64,000 bases of DNA, taken from contig CAMEJJ010000003.1 of the NCBI GenBank assembly GCA_945919795.1, forward strand, positions 155,057 through 219,056, given 5' to 3'. Source of the stretch: an uncultured Lachnospiraceae bacterium. GTDB lineage: Bacteria > Bacillota > Clostridia > Lachnospirales > Lachnospiraceae. Shown here one piece after another: positions 24,532 through 33,311 of this stretch (positions within the stretch are counted from its first letter, which is position 1; each line of letters opens with the position of its first letter). Below the pieces are notes generated by a model. It did no database searches, was not told where the DNA came from, and saw nothing but the letters and a program-made list of their open reading frames with translations. Made by a program: the position numbers and the translations under genes.

Positions 24532-25623
24532 TTAATATACAATCCGGTCTCTTCCGTCTTCTTTTCCACGGTACAATTTTTGATCTGCATTGGTTAACAT
24601 GCTCTCATAATTACCGGAATAATCATACTCTGCTAATCCAAAGGTCATGGTAACACGGATTTCCTGACCCGCTTTCATGACAACAATATTTTTGATCTTC
24701 CGACGAATTTCACACAACTTAATAAATGCAGTATCACCATTGGTATCCGGAAACAAAAGCAGAAACTCTTCACCGCCCCATCGGGCTGCCATATTCTTAT
24801 CTTCCATTTCTTCTCGAAATACTTTTCCAATTGCCTGAAGCACTTTATCCCCGGCATCATGCCCATAGGTATCATTGACTTTTTTAAAAAAGTCAATGTC
24901 ACAGATACACAGACAAAATCCTTTATCCCCGCAATTTTTACAACATTCTTCAATATACTCGATAGCTTTTCTGCGGTTATATAAAGATGTTAGTTTATCA
25001 GTATTGGCCATGGCCTTTAGCTCTTCATTGTAAGAAATCAGTTTACTCTCAAGTACCTGACTGTCTCTGCCATAAATATAAGAAATAACAGAAATCGACC
25101 AGAAAATAACAATGGTATTGATGATTTGCAAAGAATTGTTTTCCCGGCTGCTAATCTCAACAAGCGACTTACTGTCGTAAAATATAAAATACAACGCAAT
25201 ACGCAAAATACATAATCCGGCTGCAAAGACTGCCTTAAACTTCAGGTTGTTGTATTGGGCAAAAAATACCAATACCAGCAATACCATCAGAAAATGCTGT
25301 ACGCCAACATTCCATCCGAACAGATAGATAAAACTAATTATCCAGAAAATCATGGTAACACTCAGACCTGTAAAAATCCAAAGTGTCCGTAATTTATATG
25401 TAGCCGCGAAAATACCTACGAAGACCAAAAGCGCAATCAGATAAATGACAAATCCGCCACTTGATGATACAACATTCCAGGAAATCGCCGGAATCAATAA
25501 ATATGCAATAAAAGACAAGGTCAAAATCCGGATAACTACCGCTGTCTTTTTTGATTCATTTTCGGCCTGTGTGTCTTTTTCAATGAAGTCTGTAAATTTT
25601 GACCATAATTCCCACAAATACAC
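24532..25623 (-). CDS. Multi-pass membrane diguanylate cyclase
   Basis: About 363 aa. I prefer a GTG start at 25623 (8 nt after AAGGGG) to the TTG at 25629. Six or so membrane segments (about residues 30-190) form the sensory part; there is no large extracellular domain. GGDEF domain about 205-363 with NTDKLTSLYNRRK, DIDFFKKVNDTYGHDAGD and the intact active motif RWGGEEFLLLF. Makes c-di-GMP. A family A palindromic box with a possible -35 lies 40-100 bp upstream. It is convergent with the frameshifted gene. Confidence 0.92.
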   Translation of the reverse strand: MYLWELWSKFTDFIEKDTQAENESKKTAVVIRILTLSFIAYLLIPAISWNVVSSSGGFVIYLIALLVFVGIFAATYKLRTLWIFTGLSVTMIFWIISFIYLFGWNVGVQHFLMVLLVLVFFAQYNNLKFKAVFAAGLCILRIALYFIFYDSKSLVEISSRENNSLQIINTIVIFWSISVISYIYGRDSQVLESKLISYNEELKAMANTDKLTSLYNRRKAIEYIEECCKNCGDKGFCLCICDIDFFKKVNDTYGHDAGDKVLQAIGKVFREEMEDKNMAARWGGEEFLLLFPDTNGDTAFIKLCEIRRKIKNIVVMKAGQEIRVTMTFGLAEYDYSGNYESMLTNADQKLYRGKEDGRDRIVY

Positions 25624-25662
25624 GTACAATACCCCTTATTTTAAATAAATTACTATCTAAAA

Positions 25663-25724
25663 ATATGATACTATGGTCAAAAGATCATACTTAAATACTT
25701 TTTAATCCCAGCATCAAAATATCC
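25663..25724 (-). repeat. Short palindromic box, family A, carrying a promoter-like -35
   Basis: Plus strand ATATGATACTATGGTCAAAAGATCATAC, then CTTTTTAATCCCAGCATCAAAATAT; both parts resemble halves of the 6815 copy. On the minus strand CTTTTGACC supplies TTGACC (25680-25675) with GATAGT (25657-25652) 17 bp further, a candidate promoter for the diguanylate cyclase gene. Confidence 0.5.
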
Positions 25725-25767
25725 TATTAACAGAAAAATGTTTTATTCTCTATCATGATATAAAACA

Positions 25768-26940
25768 TTATACTTCTACATCCTGTAAATAGTCCACATT
25801 TTTTATTCCAAAACCGAATATTTTGTAAAAATCTTCCCAGTATCCGTCCAGGTCGCACAACGATTTTACCGTTTCGGTCGTTATCTCCTGCCAAATCTTG
25901 GTTACTTCTTCCTGTACAATCGATTTCATTTCCCAGTCATCCATCCGGATACGTCCTTCTTCATCCGTCTGAATCTCCATTTTTCCAATCCTGTCCGTAA
26001 AGAGTCTTACCATCTGCATGATACAATCTTCATGCAGTCCTTTTTCCTTCATGACCTTATATAGAATAGATAAATACAAAGGCACGCCCGGAATTGCTGC
26101 ACTTGACTGCGTCACTACTGCTTTATTGACAGAGATATATGCCTTAATATCCGGGTATGTCTGATTTAGAATCTCCGCTGTCTTTTGCAAATGCTTTTTC
26201 GCCTGTCCGATCGTTCCACTCTGATAAATCGGATAGGTAAGATCCGGACCAAGATAGGAATATGCCAAAACCAATGCACCTTCAGACAGCGCATCTGCCT
26301 CTTTGAGCACATCAATCCACTCTTTCCAGTCTTCTCCTCCCATAACGCAAATGGTATTATGTATTTCTTCTCCTGTTGCAGGTTCTAACGTCGCCTGTTC
26401 AATCACATTATGGTATAAATTGAGGTTTTTTGTGGCAAAAGGCTTGTTTACGGTTTTTAAAACGGAAGAAACCACCGTTCCATCCTCAAGTGTCCTCTTT
26501 GGCGCAGCTAAAGAGTAAATGACAAGATCCGCGGTTTCCAAATCCTGTTTAAGCTTCCGGATTGTCTGTTCCTTCACGTCCTTTGAAAAGGCATCGCCAT
26601 TTACGGTCTGTGCATACAGTCCGTCCTGTAACGCCATTTCTTCAAACACTTTTGTATTATAATAACCTGATGTCGCAGTTCTCTTTCCTGAAGCTTCTCT
26701 TTCATACATGACACCAAGCGTATTACATCCTGCCGTAAATGCTGCGGCAATTCTGCTCGCCAGACCATAACCGGCGGAACATCCGATTATCAGGACATTT
26801 TTTATTGGGCGTGGATTCATGGCACGGTACTCTTTTGCTTTGGACTTTGCGTATGCAATCTGATTACATACATTCTCACGACATCCCACCGGATGTGCAG
26901 TTGTACAGATAAATCCCTTTGCTTTCGGTTCTACAATCAT
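25768..26940 (-). CDS. fabV: Trans-2-enoyl-CoA/ACP reductase FabV
   Basis: 390-aa NADH-dependent enoyl reductase (FabV/TER family). Rossmann motif IGCSAGYGLASRIAAAF (about residues 51-67), SLAAPKRTLEDG, and the family catalytic Tyr-x8-Lys in YQSGTIGQAKK. Length is normal for the family. In anaerobes it reduces crotonyl-CoA or enoyl-ACP in fatty acid or butyrate-type metabolism; which one applies cannot be told from this locus. Ribosome site AGAGGAAG. It appears monocistronic; the terminator at 27012-27052 upstream ends the pentose operon. Confidence 0.95.
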   Translation of the reverse strand: MIVEPKAKGFICTTAHPVGCRENVCNQIAYAKSKAKEYRAMNPRPIKNVLIIGCSAGYGLASRIAAAFTAGCNTLGVMYEREASGKRTATSGYYNTKVFEEMALQDGLYAQTVNGDAFSKDVKEQTIRKLKQDLETADLVIYSLAAPKRTLEDGTVVSSVLKTVNKPFATKNLNLYHNVIEQATLEPATGEEIHNTICVMGGEDWKEWIDVLKEADALSEGALVLAYSYLGPDLTYPIYQSGTIGQAKKHLQKTAEILNQTYPDIKAYISVNKAVVTQSSAAIPGVPLYLSILYKVMKEKGLHEDCIMQMVRLFTDRIGKMEIQTDEEGRIRMDDWEMKSIVQEEVTKIWQEITTETVKSLCDLDGYWEDFYKIFGFGIKNVDYLQDVEV

Positions 26941-27011
26941 TTTTCTTCCTCTATTGTCTATCAGTTAGTCATTTCTATTTTTGACTTCCATTATTACTTC
27001 TATTAAATCAT

Positions 27012-27052
27012 AAAACAGGCTGTTACAAAATATGAAATTTGGTAACAGCCCG
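27012..27052 (-). terminator. Terminator after the split transketolase genes
   Basis: GGCTGTTAC (27018-27026) pairs with GTAACAGCC (27042-27050); TGTTTTATG follows on the minus strand. Confidence 0.7.
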
Positions 27053-27125
27053 ATCATTCGAAATCTGAACTAAATTAACAGCCACACTGGTATCATCCCA
27101 TTCTTGTCTGCTGTCAGAAATCTAT

Positions 27126-28064
27126 TTACATATTCTCTTTTATCTTTGCATAAATGCCTTTTGCATCCAGTCCGTATTTTTCGACAAGAGCTGCTGCCGG
27201 TCCGGATTCTCCAAACCGATCATAAACACCGATTTTGGTCACCTTTGTGGGAGCCTTTTCAGAAAGCACATCACATACGGCACTTCCCAGACCACCAATG
27301 ACAGAATGCTCTTCTACCGTAAATACTTTACCGGTTTTCTTTGCAGAAGCAACTACCAGATCCTCATCTAACGGCTTAATCGTATGGATATTTATGACCT
27401 CTGCATCAATACCATCTGCTTTTAACATTTCTGCTGCACCCATGGCACCTTCCACGCAAATGCCGGTAGCGATAATGGATACATCAGTGCCTTCTTTGAG
27501 TACCACACCTTTTCCGATTTCAAACTTGTAGTCTGCGTTGTCATTGATAACCGGAACTGCAGCACGGCCAAATCTTAAATATACCGGTCCATTCATTTCC
27601 AATGCGGCACGAACGGCAGCTTTTGCTTCAATATCATCAGAAGGTACAATGACGGTCATTCCCGGAATGGTTCTCATTAATGCAATATCTTCATTACACT
27701 GATGGGTTGCTCCGTCTTCACCAACTGTAATTCCGGCATGGGTTGCACCGATTTTTACATTTAAATGAGGATAACCGATGGAGTTACGAACCTGCTCAAA
27801 GTTTCTTCCTGCTGCAAACATTGCAAAAGAAGAAATAAAAGGAATTTTTCCGCAAGTAGCAAGACCTGCCGCAATACCTGTCATGTTACATTCTGCGATA
27901 CCGCAGTCAATATGACGGTCAGGATATGCTTTTTTGAAAGTACCCGTCTTTGTAGCACCTGCCAAATCGGCATCTAAAACGACCAGTTCAGGGAAGTCTT
28001 CGGCACATGCAACCAAAGCATTTCCGTAACTTTCTCTTGTTGCGATTTTCTTTACGTCTGCCAT
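27126..28064 (-). CDS. Transketolase, C-terminal subunit
   Basis: 312-aa second half of a split transketolase. Pyrimidine-binding domain (about residues 1-175: ATRESYGNALVACAEDFPELVVLDADLAGATKT, then FAMFAAGRNFEQVRNSIGYPHLNVK with the conserved F-R pair, and HAGITVGEDGATHQ), then the C-terminal domain about 185-312. With the N-terminal subunit it forms the thiamine-diphosphate enzyme that exchanges two-carbon units in the pentose phosphate pathway. Its start overlaps the previous stop by one base (TAATG). Confidence 0.96.
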   Translation of the reverse strand: MADVKKIATRESYGNALVACAEDFPELVVLDADLAGATKTGTFKKAYPDRHIDCGIAECNMTGIAAGLATCGKIPFISSFAMFAAGRNFEQVRNSIGYPHLNVKIGATHAGITVGEDGATHQCNEDIALMRTIPGMTVIVPSDDIEAKAAVRAALEMNGPVYLRFGRAAVPVINDNADYKFEIGKGVVLKEGTDVSIIATGICVEGAMGAAEMLKADGIDAEVINIHTIKPLDEDLVVASAKKTGKVFTVEEHSVIGGLGSAVCDVLSEKAPTKVTKIGVYDRFGESGPAAALVEKYGLDAKGIYAKIKENM

Positions 28065-28909
28065 TATACTTCACCTGCTTTCTCTAATTCTGCGGCGATT
28101 TTGTCCAAATCAGCCATCGCAGTTGCATATTCTTCATCGTTGGGAGCTTTTCCGTGCCATCCCGCATTATCTTCCATAAAGGAAACACCTTTTCCTTTTA
28201 CGGTATGCATGATAATCGCAGTCGGTTTTCCTTTTGTTTCTTTTGCTTTTTTAAATGCGGCACGAATTTCATCAAAGTTATGTCCGTCAATATTAATAGC
28301 CTGGAAATTAAATGCTTCAAATTTCGCATCAATGGGATATACAGAACAAACATCCTCAACTCTTCCGTCAATCTGAAGACCGTTATTATCCACAATTACA
28401 ACCAGGTTGTCTAATTTGTTAGCACCTGCAAACATAGATGCTTCCCAAACCTGACCTTCCTGAATTTCACCGTCTCCTAAAAGTGTATATACACGAAAAT
28501 CTTTCTGATCTAATTTTGCTGCCAAAGCCATACCAACAGCCGCAGAAATACCCTGTCCTAAAGAACCGGAACTCATATCAACACCGGGAGTTTCCTGCAT
28601 ACAGGGATGTCCTTGTAAATAAGAGCCCAGTTTACGAAGGGTCTTTAAGTCCTCAACCGGGAAATAACCTCTGTTTGCCAATGCCGAATAAAGACCGGGA
28701 GCCGTATGACCTTTGGATAACACAAAGCGGTCTCTGTCTTCCCATTTGGGGTTCTTGGGGTCGATATTCATTTCTTCAAAATAAAGATACGTAAACATAT
28801 CTGCCGCAGAAAGTGAACCGCCGGGATGTCCGGCTTTTGCACTATGAACTGCGGTCACAATACCCTTACGAACTTCATTTGCCGTTTTTTGAAGTTCTAA
28901 ATTTGTCAT
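28064..28909 (-). CDS. Transketolase, N-terminal subunit
   Basis: 281-aa first half of split transketolase, binding the thiamine diphosphate pyrophosphate. Motif GDGEIQEGQVWEASMFAGANKLDNLVVIVDNN (GDG...N, about residues 145-176), plus SAKAGHPGGSLSAADM near the N-terminus and KGHTAPGLYSAL. Ribosome site AAAAAGGAG. Split transketolases are common in Clostridia. Downstream of the isomerase, DUF4867 and kinase genes in the same orientation, with a 310-bp gap (28910-29218) that holds a palindromic element and a terminator. Confidence 0.96.
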   Translation of the reverse strand: MTNLELQKTANEVRKGIVTAVHSAKAGHPGGSLSAADMFTYLYFEEMNIDPKNPKWEDRDRFVLSKGHTAPGLYSALANRGYFPVEDLKTLRKLGSYLQGHPCMQETPGVDMSSGSLGQGISAAVGMALAAKLDQKDFRVYTLLGDGEIQEGQVWEASMFAGANKLDNLVVIVDNNGLQIDGRVEDVCSVYPIDAKFEAFNFQAINIDGHNFDEIRAAFKKAKETKGKPTAIIMHTVKGKGVSFMEDNAGWHGKAPNDEEYATAMADLDKIAAELEKAGEV

Positions 28910-28931
28910 GGTTTCTCCTTTTTGTCATGGA

Positions 28932-29107
28932 GCAAATTCGTGATGGTTTCTGGAGATATCATAATGTCTGGCAGCGACTCTTTATCCATGTCAGCACTTT
29001 GATTTTTCGAGTGAAGCGATGAAAAATCATTAGTACTGCTACATGGATAACGAAGCGAGAGCGCGTCGCAGAAGACATTATGTATCGTAAGAAAAATCGC
29101 GAATTTA
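28932..29107. repeat. 176-bp imperfect palindrome in front of split transketolase
   Basis: Outer arms GCAAATTCGTGAT / ATCGCGAATTTAC (28932 and 29107), next ATAATGTCT / AGACATTAT, GCGAC / GTCGC, ATCCATGT / ACATGGAT and inner GATTTTTC / GAAAAATC around about 29009-29030. The whole stretch can fold into one long, interrupted hairpin. No ORF. I see only one copy in the window. Confidence 0.6.
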
Positions 29108-29140
29108 CTTCTTAATTATTACTTTTGTTAATCGTGCAAA

Positions 29141-29178
29141 GAAGATTTCGGCCGGCGCTCCGACCGAAATCCTCTTCA
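29141..29178 (-). terminator. Hairpin after the fucose-isomerase-family gene
   Basis: GAAGAGGATTTCGG pairs with CCGAAATCTTC on the minus strand, then TTTGCACG. The weak T-tract may allow read-through into the transketolase genes. Confidence 0.6.
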
Positions 29179-29218
29179 CTTATTGTATATAAAATTTGCT
29201 TTAGATACAATCCTTAAA

Positions 29219-30703
29219 TTATGCAAAAGGATTTTCTGTCGGGTAACGAACGCCGGCAGGCTGGTTGTATCCGATTTCATCTACATCAACACCGATGTAT
29301 TTGAATACTTCGTATAATGCTTTTCCGTGATGACCGAAAGCAACTGCACCATGATGAGGGAAGTTTTTCTCAATCAATACATGTCTGTAGAAACGGCCCA
29401 TTTCCGGAATTGCAAATACGCCGATACCACCGAAGGATTTGGTTGCTACAGGTAATACTTCACCGTTTGCAATGTATGCACGCAGAATATTATCTGCGGT
29501 AGACTGTAAACGGAAGAATGTGATTTCACCGGGAACAATATCTCCCTCTAAAGTACCCTGTGTTACTTCTTCGGGAAGGGCTCTTGCCATAATCATCTGG
29601 TACTGCATGCCGCAAGATGTAAGTTTCTTGCTGTTGGTATTTCCACAATGGAAGCCCATGAAAGTATCTTTATGTGTATAGTTGAATTTGCCCTCAATGG
29701 ACTCTTTGTACATATCAGCCGGAACAGAGTTGTTGATATCCAGTAAGGTAACGATATCCTCGGATACACAATAACCGATAAACTCTGATAAGCATCCGTA
29801 GATATCTACTTCACAGGATACCGGAATACCCATACCTGTCAGACGGCTGTTAACGTAGCAGGGAACAAATCCAAACTGTGTCTGGAATGCCGGCCAGCAT
29901 TTTCCTGCAATTGCAACATATTTGCGGTAACCTCTGTGCTCTTCAACCCAGTCTAATAAGGTCAATTCATACTGAGCCAGTTTGGGAAGAATGGTAGGTT
30001 TGTTGTTTCCGGTACCAAGCTCTTCTTCCATCTCTTTTACTTTTGCAGGGATACGGGGATCATCTGCATGTTTATTGAATGCTTCAAATAAGTCAAGCTC
30101 TGAGTTTTCTTCGATTTCTACTCCAAGGTTGTAAAGCTGTTTGATTGGTGCATTACAAGCCAAGAAGTTTAACGGTCTGGGACCGAAGCTGATAATCTTT
30201 AAGTTTGCAAGAGCATCAATTGCACGTGCAATCGGAACAAATTCATGAATCATATCGGCACATTCCTCTGCAGTTCCTACCGGATACTCAGGAATATAAG
30301 CACGAATATTACGAAGCTTTAAGTTGTAGCTTGCATTCAACATACCACAATATGCATCACCACGACCCTGAATTAAGTCATCCTGTGTTTCTTCTGCAGC
30401 TGCAACGAACATCTTAGGACCGTCAAAGTGTTTTGCAAGTAATGTCTCGGAGATTTCAGGACCGAAGTTTCCAAGATATACGCAAAGGGCATTACATCCG
30501 GCTTTCTTGATGTCTTCTAATGCCTGTACCATATGAATTTCACTTTCTACGATACAGATGGGGCATTCATAAATATCTGCCTCACCGTATTTTGCTTTGT
30601 AAGCATCTACTAATGCTTTTCTTCTGTTTACGGAAAGAGATTCCGGGAAACAGTCACGGCTTACAGCTACAATACCAATTTTTACTTCAGGTGCATTTAA
30701 CAT
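29219..30703 (-). CDS. L-fucose/L-arabinose isomerase family protein
   Basis: 494-aa sugar isomerase-fold protein. N-terminal Rossmann-like domain (KIGIVAVSRDCFPESLSVNRR), central region with FGPRPLNFLACN, C-terminal domain with metal-site-type residues in CEVDIYGCLSEF (Glu), DINNS (Asp) and GFHCGNTNS (His). It resembles L-fucose isomerase-related proteins of Lachnospiraceae rather than canonical FucI or AraA. The neighbours are a xylulokinase-like gene and transketolase, and no xylA is present, so an aldopentose-to-ketopentose role is likely (inference). Exact sugar unknown. Confidence 0.85.
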   Translation of the reverse strand: MLNAPEVKIGIVAVSRDCFPESLSVNRRKALVDAYKAKYGEADIYECPICIVESEIHMVQALEDIKKAGCNALCVYLGNFGPEISETLLAKHFDGPKMFVAAAEETQDDLIQGRGDAYCGMLNASYNLKLRNIRAYIPEYPVGTAEECADMIHEFVPIARAIDALANLKIISFGPRPLNFLACNAPIKQLYNLGVEIEENSELDLFEAFNKHADDPRIPAKVKEMEEELGTGNNKPTILPKLAQYELTLLDWVEEHRGYRKYVAIAGKCWPAFQTQFGFVPCYVNSRLTGMGIPVSCEVDIYGCLSEFIGYCVSEDIVTLLDINNSVPADMYKESIEGKFNYTHKDTFMGFHCGNTNSKKLTSCGMQYQMIMARALPEEVTQGTLEGDIVPGEITFFRLQSTADNILRAYIANGEVLPVATKSFGGIGVFAIPEMGRFYRHVLIEKNFPHHGAVAFGHHGKALYEVFKYIGVDVDEIGYNQPAGVRYPTENPFA

Positions 30704-30808
30704 TTCATTGTCCTCCTTATTGCCTTATGGCTTTTTCTTTTTTATTTTTCCACACTTTTTATACGTTACTTATTTCAAAATCTTTATTAAGAGAAATCTC
30801 ATACTCTC

Positions 30809-31432
30809 TTATTCATTTACATTTAAGTTTTTTCCGATTAAGCCGATATGTGCATTTGCATCAAGACCGCCTTCGGGATGACCGATCAGCCATTTATTTT
30901 TTGCTGTAATTAATTTGTCTTCCCATCCGTCATGGCTATCGTCCAACGGATAGTTTGTACCTTTGGGAAGTACAATTCCGACTTTAAAGCCGGCACCTTT
31001 TACTCCGCAGGGCGCATAATGAAGTGTTGTTGCATATACTTCTACTGCCGTTCCTGCCGGAACAAAGAATGCTTCCATCAAAGATGTGTCATATGTAAAA
31101 TCATCCGTAATATCCTGCTGGCAGCCTAAAATTAAAATAGCATCTGTAGCAGCGACATTAATTTCTGAACTTCTGTGGTATTCAACCGCATTGAGAAGTT
31201 CGTTGTGTCCGTTACAATAACCAATTTCGATTTCCAGCTCACCATATGTTTTTTTCGTCAGTTCCTGATATACAGGAAGTTCCTCCAAAACAGCAACGCT
31301 GGGTTCGTAAGCTACTCCATCCGGCAGCGGTGTCTTTTCATTGATTGCATCCACAAGCTCTGAAAAGTCAATGTTTTTAACGATTCTGCCATACTTTCTG
31401 AACTTTTCATCCGTCACATCATAAATTGTCAT
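30809..31432 (-). CDS. DUF4867 family protein
   Basis: 207-aa protein from the ATG at 31432 (GAAAGGGG site); the ATG at 31477 has no site. It starts MTIYDVTDEKFRKYGRIV, with ELEIEIGYCNGHNELLNAVEYHRSSEINVA, VPAGTAVEVYATTLHYAPCGV and a final GLDANAHIGLIGKNL, which fit the DUF4867 family, a probable cupin-like beta barrel (His and Glu residues could bind a metal). It is always near sugar genes as far as I recall. A role as isomerase or mutarotase is possible but unproven. Confidence 0.8.
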   Translation of the reverse strand: MTIYDVTDEKFRKYGRIVKNIDFSELVDAINEKTPLPDGVAYEPSVAVLEELPVYQELTKKTYGELEIEIGYCNGHNELLNAVEYHRSSEINVAATDAILILGCQQDITDDFTYDTSLMEAFFVPAGTAVEVYATTLHYAPCGVKGAGFKVGIVLPKGTNYPLDDSHDGWEDKLITAKNKWLIGHPEGGLDANAHIGLIGKNLNVNE

Positions 31433-31566
31433 GTCATAACCCCTTTCTGTTATATAAAAATCATCTTGGTTTTCCACATGTCATGTGGTTTGTTTCAAGT
31501 CCATGAAAACCTGTCAAATTATTTCCATTTCTTCACTGCATTTGACAAATCACTGCTTTTACTGAA

Positions 31567-33036
31567 TTACTGTATTTTTTGAAACAGCTCTTTGCATGCA
31601 GGATAGATTTGCTTAAACTGCTGGTATCTTGCTTCGTATTTTTCAACCAGAGCCGGTTCCGGTTCTACCGTATCCACAATCTTAACGATTTTTGCCGCCG
31701 CATCTTCTACGCTTGCAAACTCTCCGTTGGCCACAGCGGCAAGCATAGCGCCTCCCAATGCCGGACCCTCTTCACTTTCAATAACATCGACTTTCACATT
31801 TAAAATATTGGCAATCATCTTTTTCCATAGCGGGCTCTTTGCACCACCGCCACAGATCTTGGTTCTCTCAATCTTAATACCAAGCGCTTTTGCTACTTCA
31901 AAAGAATCACGAAGTGCAAAAGCAACACCTTCTAAAACCGCCTGTGTCATATCGGCTCTTGTCGAATCCATGGTCAGACCGATAAATGTACCTCTTGCCT
32001 GCGGATCATTAATCGGTGAGCGTTCACCCATTAAATAAGGCAGGAAATAAACATGATTTTCACCAAGCTTTTCAATCGCTTTTTGTTCAGCCGCATAATC
32101 CTTGGTTCCGATGATTTCATCCATCCACCATTTATTGCAGCTTGCTGCAGATAACATACATCCCATCAGGTGATAATGACCATCTGCATGTGCAAAGGCA
32201 TGAAGTGCATTATATTTATCTACTCCAAATTTTTCTGATGAAATAAAGATAGTTCCACTTGTTCCAAGCGAAATATTACAATTACCGTCTCCAACAGTAC
32301 CTGTACCAACAGCCGCTGCTGCATTATCGCCGGCACCTGCAACAACTTTACAGCTTTCCGGAATTCCAAGCTCAGCTGCAATTTCGGGAAGTACACATCC
32401 TACAGTCTCGTAGCTTTCGTAAACCTTAGCCAACTGTTCTTCTTTGATGCCGCAAATCTCACACATTTCCTTTGACCAGCATCTGTTCTTTACATCAAAC
32501 ACCAGCATGCCGGAAGCATCGGAAACATCGGTGCAGTGCACACCGGATAATTTATAAGCAATGTAGTCTTTGGGGAGCATGATTTTTTTAATTCTCGCAA
32601 AATTTTCAGGCTCTTTATTCTTGACCCACAAAATTTTGGGAGCCGTAAATCCGGTAAAAGAAATATTAGCTGTATACTCGGATAATTTATCTTTTCCGAT
32701 TACATTATTTAAATAATCACATTCCTCTGTCGTACGACCATCATTCCAGAGAATGGCAGGACGAATCACCTCGTCATTTTCATCCAGAATTACCAGTCCG
32801 TGCATCTGTCCGCCAAAGCTGATGCCTGCGACCTGACTTTTGTCTGCATCTTGAATTAATTCCTTGATTCCGGCCATTACCTGCGTATACCAGTCTTCCG
32901 GTTTCTGCTCAGACCAGCCGGGATGCGGAAAATACAACGGATATTCTTTGGAAACAATGTTCAAAATCTTTCCGCTTCCATCCATGAGCAGTAATTTTAC
33001 TGCAGAAGTACCCAGATCAACTCCAATATATAACAT
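31567..33036 (-). CDS. xylB: Xylulokinase-like FGGY carbohydrate kinase
   Basis: 489-aa sugar kinase of the FGGY family. N-terminal MLYIGVDLGTSAVKLLLMD (phosphate 1), catalytic SFGGQMHGLVILDENDEVIRPAILWNDGRT (the GQMHG motif typical of xylulokinases), ATP-domain GAGDNAAAAVGTGTV and the C-terminal GGGAKSPLWKKMIANILN. Phosphorylates xylulose or a similar ketopentose. Ribosome site AAAAGGAGG. Starts the minus-strand catabolic unit, divergent from the LacI gene with two operator-like sites between. Confidence 0.92.
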   Translation of the reverse strand: MLYIGVDLGTSAVKLLLMDGSGKILNIVSKEYPLYFPHPGWSEQKPEDWYTQVMAGIKELIQDADKSQVAGISFGGQMHGLVILDENDEVIRPAILWNDGRTTEECDYLNNVIGKDKLSEYTANISFTGFTAPKILWVKNKEPENFARIKKIMLPKDYIAYKLSGVHCTDVSDASGMLVFDVKNRCWSKEMCEICGIKEEQLAKVYESYETVGCVLPEIAAELGIPESCKVVAGAGDNAAAAVGTGTVGDGNCNISLGTSGTIFISSEKFGVDKYNALHAFAHADGHYHLMGCMLSAASCNKWWMDEIIGTKDYAAEQKAIEKLGENHVYFLPYLMGERSPINDPQARGTFIGLTMDSTRADMTQAVLEGVAFALRDSFEVAKALGIKIERTKICGGGAKSPLWKKMIANILNVKVDVIESEEGPALGGAMLAAVANGEFASVEDAAAKIVKIVDTVEPEPALVEKYEARYQQFKQIYPACKELFQKIQ

Positions 33037-33094
33037 TTTGCTCCTCCTTTTTAAACCCTTCTTTTTCTGTCACCACACATACACAAAAACATTC

Positions 33095-33108
33095 TGTGCG
33101 CGTGCACA
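33095..33108. promoter_or_regulatory. LacI-type operator candidate 1
   Basis: TGTGCGCGTGCACA, near-palindromic, sharing CGTGCAC with the second site at 33224-33240. It lies about 60 bp upstream of the xylB start, in the divergent intergenic region. Confidence 0.55.
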
Positions 33109-33223
33109 TTTTTATCATATATTTTTTCTTCTGAAAAATCAATATCTATTTTTAAAAAGTTCCATTTTCCTTATATTTCAGCGTTTTTACTGTATTTCTA
33201 ATTTTTCATTGTGCAAAATCACG

Positions 33224-33240
33224 ATATGCGTGCACGATAT
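33224..33240. promoter_or_regulatory. LacI-type operator candidate 2
   Basis: ATATGCGTGCACGATAT, palindromic about GTGCAC, about 130 bp from the first site and 75 bp upstream of the LacI-type gene. Two such sites flanking a divergent control region fit autoregulation plus regulation of xylB. Confidence 0.6.
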
Positions 33241-33311
33241 ACATTTTTTGTTGTTTTTTTATAGAAACGGTAATAAAATATAGTTAATCTTTTGCAGGAG
33301 GGAATTCGTCT

